Positions 6,486 through 9,611 of a stretch of DNA of 9,611 bases are shown piece after piece. The translations under genes and the position numbers were made by a program. Source of the stretch: an uncultured bacterium (lineage in GTDB: Bacteria; Patescibacteriota; Gracilibacteria; UBA4473); the NCBI GenBank assembly GCA_947311285.1, contig CAMZKS010000040.1, positions 1-9,611 of the forward strand, written 5' to 3'. The notes beneath the pieces were generated by a model that was not told where the DNA came from, did not search any database, and saw only the letters and a list, made by a program, of their open reading frames with translations. Numbering within the stretch: the first letter of the stretch is position 1; each line of letters starts with the position of its first letter.

Positions 6486-7752
6486 CATATTTAACCTCAG
6501 CCTGTTCAGGCTGTACTTTGTTAGACGTGTAAGGTCGGTCATAAATAATCCCTTCCGTAATCAAGCTCGCCGGAGCATCACACAAAAGTTCATCACCATA
6601 GGTTACTCGGTACTGGCCATCCGCCCGAACCGTTCCTACTTTTGAAGCACCAGCATGAGCGGCCACTTTCCCCAGTTCCCACTTCGTTTCAAAGTGGTCA
6701 ATAATTGAGTCGGTTAATGATGGATGACAAGCGAAACAAAATCGTTCTTGTGTTTCTGAGCACGCAATTACATGCGGCAAAAATCCTTCTTTTGCCACGT
6801 GCAGGCTATAAAGCTGAATATCGGCACCATAACCACCACCTTCGGCTAGTTCAACTGTGGCACAAAGTACGCCCCCCGCGCCTAAATCTTTGCACGCAAT
6901 TTTATCAAGCTCATTGGTTTCTTTCAAGCACTCTATTAAGTCCATAATTGAAGCAATTAAATGTCGCTCTAAAAATGGATTTGGTTCTTGCACAGCGGCT
7001 TTTTTAAATTCTAAATCGTCGTCTTCACTAAAACCTTCTGATGAAAAACTCGCTCCACCAAAACCAGAGTTATCCGTTGGTTTTCCAACAATGATCAATT
7101 CCCACTGTTCTTCTGCTGCTTCTTTTGGCACATAAGAATGAATTAGTTCCGAGGCTCGCAATGAACCGAGCGCCGTGACATTCACTAAACAATTCCCATT
7201 GAAAGCTTCATCAAACCAAACATCTCCGCCAATATTTGGAACGCCTAAGGGATTACCGTAACCCGCGATTCCGGCTACAACCCCTTGAGCAATATTACGT
7301 TGTTCTGGAATTTGAGTGTTTCCAAGTCTTAAAGAATCTAAAACGCCAACGGGGCGCGCGCCCATACATAAAATATCACGAACAATCCCTCCAATACCCG
7401 TGGCCGCGCCTTCGTAAGGAACAATTCGACTCGGGCTGTTATGTGATTCGTGTCCTACCGCTATGCAGTAACGCTCACTCTCGTGCTCAAACACTCGTAA
7501 CACACCGGCATCTTCGGCTGGACCAAGTTCTACCGTTGGGCCCGTAGTGGGAAAACCACTTAAATGAGGTCGCGAACTTTTATAACTACAGTGTTCTGAT
7601 AACTGGATCCCAAAAATAGTCGCTTCCGCTAAAGTCATAGGACGCCCTAGCTTCGTTTGCAAATTTTGCGCTTCATCGAGGTTTAAGGCAATACGATGTT
7701 CTTTAAGTAGCGTTTCTGCTTGGTCGGAAAAAAAGTCGAGTTTTAAAGTCAT
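6460..7752 (-). CDS. purL: Half-length PurL (FGAM synthase N-terminal half)
   Basis: PurL converts FGAR, glutamine-derived ammonia and ATP to FGAM in purine synthesis. This 430-residue product matches only the first half of a small-type PurL (normally over 700 residues): an N-terminal part with LGRPMTLAE (35-43), SEHCSY (52-57, active-site His54), an AIRS-type ATP-binding domain with ESHNSPS (102-108, likely proton-acceptor His104), PYEGAATG (112-119), GGIVRD (121-126), and an AIRS_C-type domain with KDLGAGG (288-294) and ETQER (333-337). It ends at a TAA after a normal AIRS_C domain plus about 30 residues, so the second repeat is absent and not encoded next door. Differences from the usual family: ESHNHPS is ESHNSPS, the Lys two residues before Glu102 is Gly, and ESQER is ETQER. 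I chose ATG 7752 over ATG 7791 because the longer N-terminus is not family-like. It is a split-gene subunit, a paralogue or a relic. Confidence 0.8.
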   Translation of the reverse strand: MTLKLDFFSDQAETLLKEHRIALNLDEAQNLQTKLGRPMTLAEATIFGIQLSEHCSYKSSRPHLSGFPTTGPTVELGPAEDAGVLRVFEHESERYCIAVGHESHNSPSRIVPYEGAATGIGGIVRDILCMGARPVGVLDSLRLGNTQIPEQRNIAQGVVAGIAGYGNPLGVPNIGGDVWFDEAFNGNCLVNVTALGSLRASELIHSYVPKEAAEEQWELIIVGKPTDNSGFGGASFSSEGFSEDDDLEFKKAAVQEPNPFLERHLIASIMDLIECLKETNELDKIACKDLGAGGVLCATVELAEGGGYGADIQLYSLHVAKEGFLPHVIACSETQERFCFACHPSLTDSIIDHFETKWELGKVAAHAGASKVGTVRADGQYRVTYGDELLCDAPASLITEGIIYDRPYTSNKVQPEQAEVKYEAGNVVMA

Positions 7753-7772
7753 AGGGATATTTTTACAGAGAG

Positions 7773-7778
7773 AGTATA
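7773..7778 (-). promoter_or_regulatory. Possible -10 element for the purL-like gene
   Basis: TATACT read leftward at 7778-7773 matches five of six -10 bases and would give a leader of about 14 nt before ATG 7752. No good -35 hexamer lies 16-18 nt further upstream, so support is weak. TATGAT at 7792-7787 is an alternative. Confidence 0.25.
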
Positions 7779-7823
7779 AACAGAAAATCATATTATTAAA
7801 TGAATAATCGATTAAGTTTGAAT

Positions 7824-7850
7824 TTGACTGAAAGGAGAAAGAAGAATAAT
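7824..7850 (+). promoter_or_regulatory. Possible promoter of the two-gene accessory cassette
   Basis: TTGACT (7824-7829, 5/6 match to the -35 box) is followed after a short 15-nt spacer by AATAAT (7845-7850, 5/6 match to the -10 box). Transcription would then begin within a few bases of ATG 7859, another near-leaderless arrangement. An AGGAG at 7833-7837 sits inside this region but is 21 nt from the ATG, too far to act as a normal ribosome binding site. Confidence 0.3.
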
Positions 7851-7858
7851 TTTAATCT

Positions 7859-8032
7859 ATGAATAGGGTAAGAAAAGCTGACGGATCCTTTCGAGCAAAA
7901 AGAAAAGATACCAAGATTAAAACCATTGAAAAAAAATATGGCGTTGATCTAGGCGTACGTTCTGATATGCATTTAGGAACCTATCTCAAAAAAAACGGAT
8001 ATTCATCCCTCTCTAAAATGCTTGAATCATAG
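7859..8032 (+). CDS. Small protein of unknown function, 57 residues
   Basis: I do not recognise this protein. It begins MNRVRKADGSFRAKRKD, a strongly basic, probably flexible N-terminus. A compact-looking C-terminal half follows, with GVDLGVRSDMHLGTYL (28-43) and a Ser-rich GYSSLSKMLES end. There is no membrane segment or signal peptide. An in-frame TAA two codons upstream forces the start to ATG 7859. It ends 10 nt before a HEPN-like gene on the same strand, and the two likely share a transcript. Three of its five Arg codons are AGA/AGG, unlike the pilus genes. The size, basic charge and position ahead of a HEPN-like protein would suit an antitoxin or regulatory partner, but that is inference. 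The ordered sequence and coupled position make a real gene likely. Confidence 0.65.
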   Translation: MNRVRKADGSFRAKRKDTKIKTIEKKYGVDLGVRSDMHLGTYLKKNGYSSLSKMLES

Positions 8033-8042
8033 CCTAAGTTGA

Positions 8043-8597
8043 ATGCACCAAGATACTAATTTCCCTTTCATTCAAGATTCTATCTTACAACAAAATTTGG
8101 ATATGGTGTTTGATCATATATTAGAATTAATTTTAGTAATTGAGACGTCGAACAACCTAAGCTCAACTTCGATAAGTAGTTTTAGAAAAACATTAATAAT
8201 TTATACTGCCTCCATAGTTGAGGCACTACTCCTGTATAAACTAAAGCTTTTTATCAAAAGTGACATTCTAATAGAAAAAGATAAGAAAAATAAATGGGTT
8301 TATCCTGACGTAAAAGTACTTCACAAACTACCAGGAAGCACAGATGAAATAATTGCAGGGACGAGAAAAATCAAAGAAATTGAAACACGAGTAGATAAAA
8401 TAAATTTCGAAGGCCTTGTTACACATTGTAAAATTAATGACTTAATAACAGAAGATCTATATAGGGAAATTAAAAAACTTAAAAACCTACGCAACAGGCT
8501 TCATATAGGCGGTCTCAAAGAAATAGAAAAAGGTTATTCAGAAAAAGACCTTAAACTCGCATTTTCAGCAGCACAAAGACTAAAATCTACTTTCTAA
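8043..8597 (+). CDS. HEPN-like helical protein, possible RNase or toxin
   Basis: This 184-residue product looks almost entirely helical, with no signal peptide. An early helix FRKTLIIYTASIVEALLLYK (48-67) and a late motif LKNLRNRLHIGG (146-157) resemble the layout of HEPN-type proteins. In those, an R-N-x(n)-H motif ends a long helix and often forms an RNase site. Here the spacing R150-N-R-L-H154 is one residue shorter than the usual R-x(4-6)-H, so catalytic activity is uncertain. The gene lies 10 nt after the 57-residue gene, without a Shine-Dalgarno, and its TAA overlaps the TAG of the opposing rmuC by 4 nt. Five of seven Arg codons are AGA/AGG and about 10 of 22 Ile codons are ATA, against about 2 of 12 and 5 of 35 in pilC. 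This suggests recent acquisition. The family call is tentative. Confidence 0.6.
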   Translation: MHQDTNFPFIQDSILQQNLDMVFDHILELILVIETSNNLSSTSISSFRKTLIIYTASIVEALLLYKLKLFIKSDILIEKDKKNKWVYPDVKVLHKLPGSTDEIIAGTRKIKEIETRVDKINFEGLVTHCKINDLITEDLYREIKKLKNLRNRLHIGGLKEIEKGYSEKDLKLAFSAAQRLKSTF

Positions 8598-9611
8598 AGC
8601 AAGCTCTGCGGTTCCGCCTTCTCAATCACATCTGTAGTGCTGCCAACATCTAAGTTCGAAACTTTCTCAATTTGGTTCTGCAATTTATCATTTTCTGTTT
8701 GCACCGAAGTAATTTGACTTGAAGCTCTGCCTAGATGCGTGGCCGTTAAACGAACCGCCTCGTCTAATTTTTGCGCTTGCTTCTTAACGCCTCCCAATTG
8801 AGCTAGAGCCACTTGGGCTTGTTTAGCAAACTGCTGGCTTTGATAAGCGCTTAAAATCACCTGCAAAACATAGACTAAGGTGTTTGGCCCTGTCAGAAGA
8901 ACTTTCTTCTCACGAGAGTATTCATAAATTTCACGTGAGCGAATCGCTGCTTCATAATAAATGCTTTCGCTTGGTAAAAACATAATGGCAAAGTCGAGGG
9001 TATCAAGTTCCGGCTTAATATACTTTGTAACCTCGTTTATTCTGGCCTTTAAGGCCTTCTGAAACTCCTTTTGAGCCACAGCTGAGTGTTCGGGTGTTTC
9101 TGCATTAATAATCATCTCAAAAGCCGGTAAAGGGAATTTAGCATCAATTGGAATAAAACCATTATTCGTTTTAACTACGGCATCTACCGTTGCCCCCGTT
9201 CCTAATGAAAATTGCCGTTCCCATAATTGTTGTGGAAACACTGATGCCAAAATTTCTTCTAAGCCTTCTTCTCCCATCGAACCCCGACCTTTAGGTGCTC
9301 GTAGTATTTTATCAAGATTCTCTATTTTAGATCCAATTTCTCCCATTTTTCCGAGCTCTTTTTGTAAACCACCAATCACCGACGAGGATTTATCAAGCCG
9401 GTCATTAAGTTGCTTAGAGCTTTCTGTCAGTTTTGTATCAACGGTTTTATTAATTCGAAAAAATTCATCACGCAAGTGCTTAGAATTCTCTCTTAATTCT
9501 GTTTTTAAACTTTCTTGCTGGCGGTGACGATCTTCTTTGTCCCGGTTAAACGATTCTAATAGTTGTTGTAACTCGGGAGAGTCTTTAGGCGCTTGCTGTT
9601 GTTGCTTCCAC
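8594..9611 (-). CDS. rmuC: DNA recombination protein RmuC (5'-truncated by window edge)
   Basis: 338 residues are visible and the frame stays open to the right edge, so the true start and the usual N-terminal membrane helix lie outside the window. The first ~115 visible residues are polar, Gln/Glu/Lys-rich and predicted coiled coil. The RmuC domain follows. It has GSMGEEGLEEIL (about 9250-9285), VDAVVK (about 9171-9188) and IDAKFP (about 9132-9149), which together give the acidic/DAK arrangement of a PD-(D/E)xK nuclease-like fold, then FLPSESIYYEA and LTGPNTLVYVL. A second coiled coil (about 8650-8760) and a short acidic tail end the protein. RmuC limits inversions at short inverted repeats in E. 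coli; its biochemical role is not settled. The gene converges on the HEPN-like gene with a 4-nt overlap. A TTG at 9475 is internal and not a plausible start. Confidence 0.93.
   Translation of the reverse strand, partial: WKQQQQAPKDSPELQQLLESFNRDKEDRHRQQESLKTELRENSKHLRDEFFRINKTVDTKLTESSKQLNDRLDKSSSVIGGLQKELGKMGEIGSKIENLDKILRAPKGRGSMGEEGLEEILASVFPQQLWERQFSLGTGATVDAVVKTNNGFIPIDAKFPLPAFEMIINAETPEHSAVAQKEFQKALKARINEVTKYIKPELDTLDFAIMFLPSESIYYEAAIRSREIYEYSREKKVLLTGPNTLVYVLQVILSAYQSQQFAKQAQVALAQLGGVKKQAQKLDEAVRLTATHLGRASSQITSVQTENDKLQNQIEKVSNLDVGSTTDVIEKAEPQSLL

Noticed and set aside
6705..7547. Several rightward open frames within the purL-like gene
   Set aside because: They overlap one another and are antisense to a frame with ordered PurL motifs; their translations look like shadow sequence.
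7753..7791. Upstream ATG adding 13 residues to the PurL half
   Set aside because: The added MIFCLYSLCKNIP does not resemble PurL N-termini and overlaps a possible -10 element.
8603..8618. GCGG-TT-CCGC inverted repeat near the rmuC end
   Set aside because: The loop of two bases is too small for a stable hairpin, there is no T-run, and it lies inside rmuC.
1..9611. Alternative genetic code (UGA as glycine)
   Set aside because: UGA sits at natural gene ends in ATGA overlaps and does not interrupt conserved domains at glycine positions.

Overview
The window is AT-rich (about 40% G+C by eye) and uses the standard code: UGA ends the pilN-like gene and the first pseudopilin gene, which argues against the UGA=Gly lineages Gracilibacteria and Absconditabacteria. 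Most of it is a compact type IV pilus/pseudopilus locus. No secretin gene is visible, the genes are small, intergenic spaces are nearly absent and Shine-Dalgarno sequences are scarce. This suggests a monoderm-like bacterium, most plausibly a member of the Patescibacteria (CPR). That placement is inference; no rRNA or ribosomal marker is present.

Left part (1-6459): a PilB/GspE-type assembly ATPase runs leftward off the window edge. Divergently from it, a tightly packed rightward operon encodes PilN-like and PilO-like alignment proteins, the PilC platform protein and four type IV pilin-like proteins. These match the minor pseudopilin roles H (FimT), I (PilV), J (PilW) and K (PilX). Junctions are ATGA or TAATG overlaps, direct abutments or gaps of 1-4 nt, so the seven genes are probably one translationally coupled transcript. 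The ATPase and platform would power assembly, PilN/PilO would connect them to the envelope, and the four minor pilins would form the tip or priming complex. PilM, the prepilin peptidase, PilT and a major pilin are not in this window. The ATPase has a near-consensus promoter placed so that its mRNA would start at or within a base or two of the ATG.

Middle (6460-7752): a leftward purL-like gene abuts the pilus operon stop to stop. It encodes only one half of a normal PurL (FGAM synthase), with a proper stop codon, and carries substitutions in conserved active-site motifs.

Right part (7859-9611): a 57-residue unknown protein and a 184-residue HEPN-like protein form a two-gene rightward cassette. 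Its codon use (AGA/AGG Arg, ATA Ile) differs from the pilus genes, so it looks like a small acquired accessory module, possibly toxin-antitoxin-like. It overlaps by 4 nt, tail to tail, with a leftward rmuC gene whose start lies beyond the right edge.

No tRNA, rRNA, CRISPR array, insertion sequence or long direct repeat was seen.
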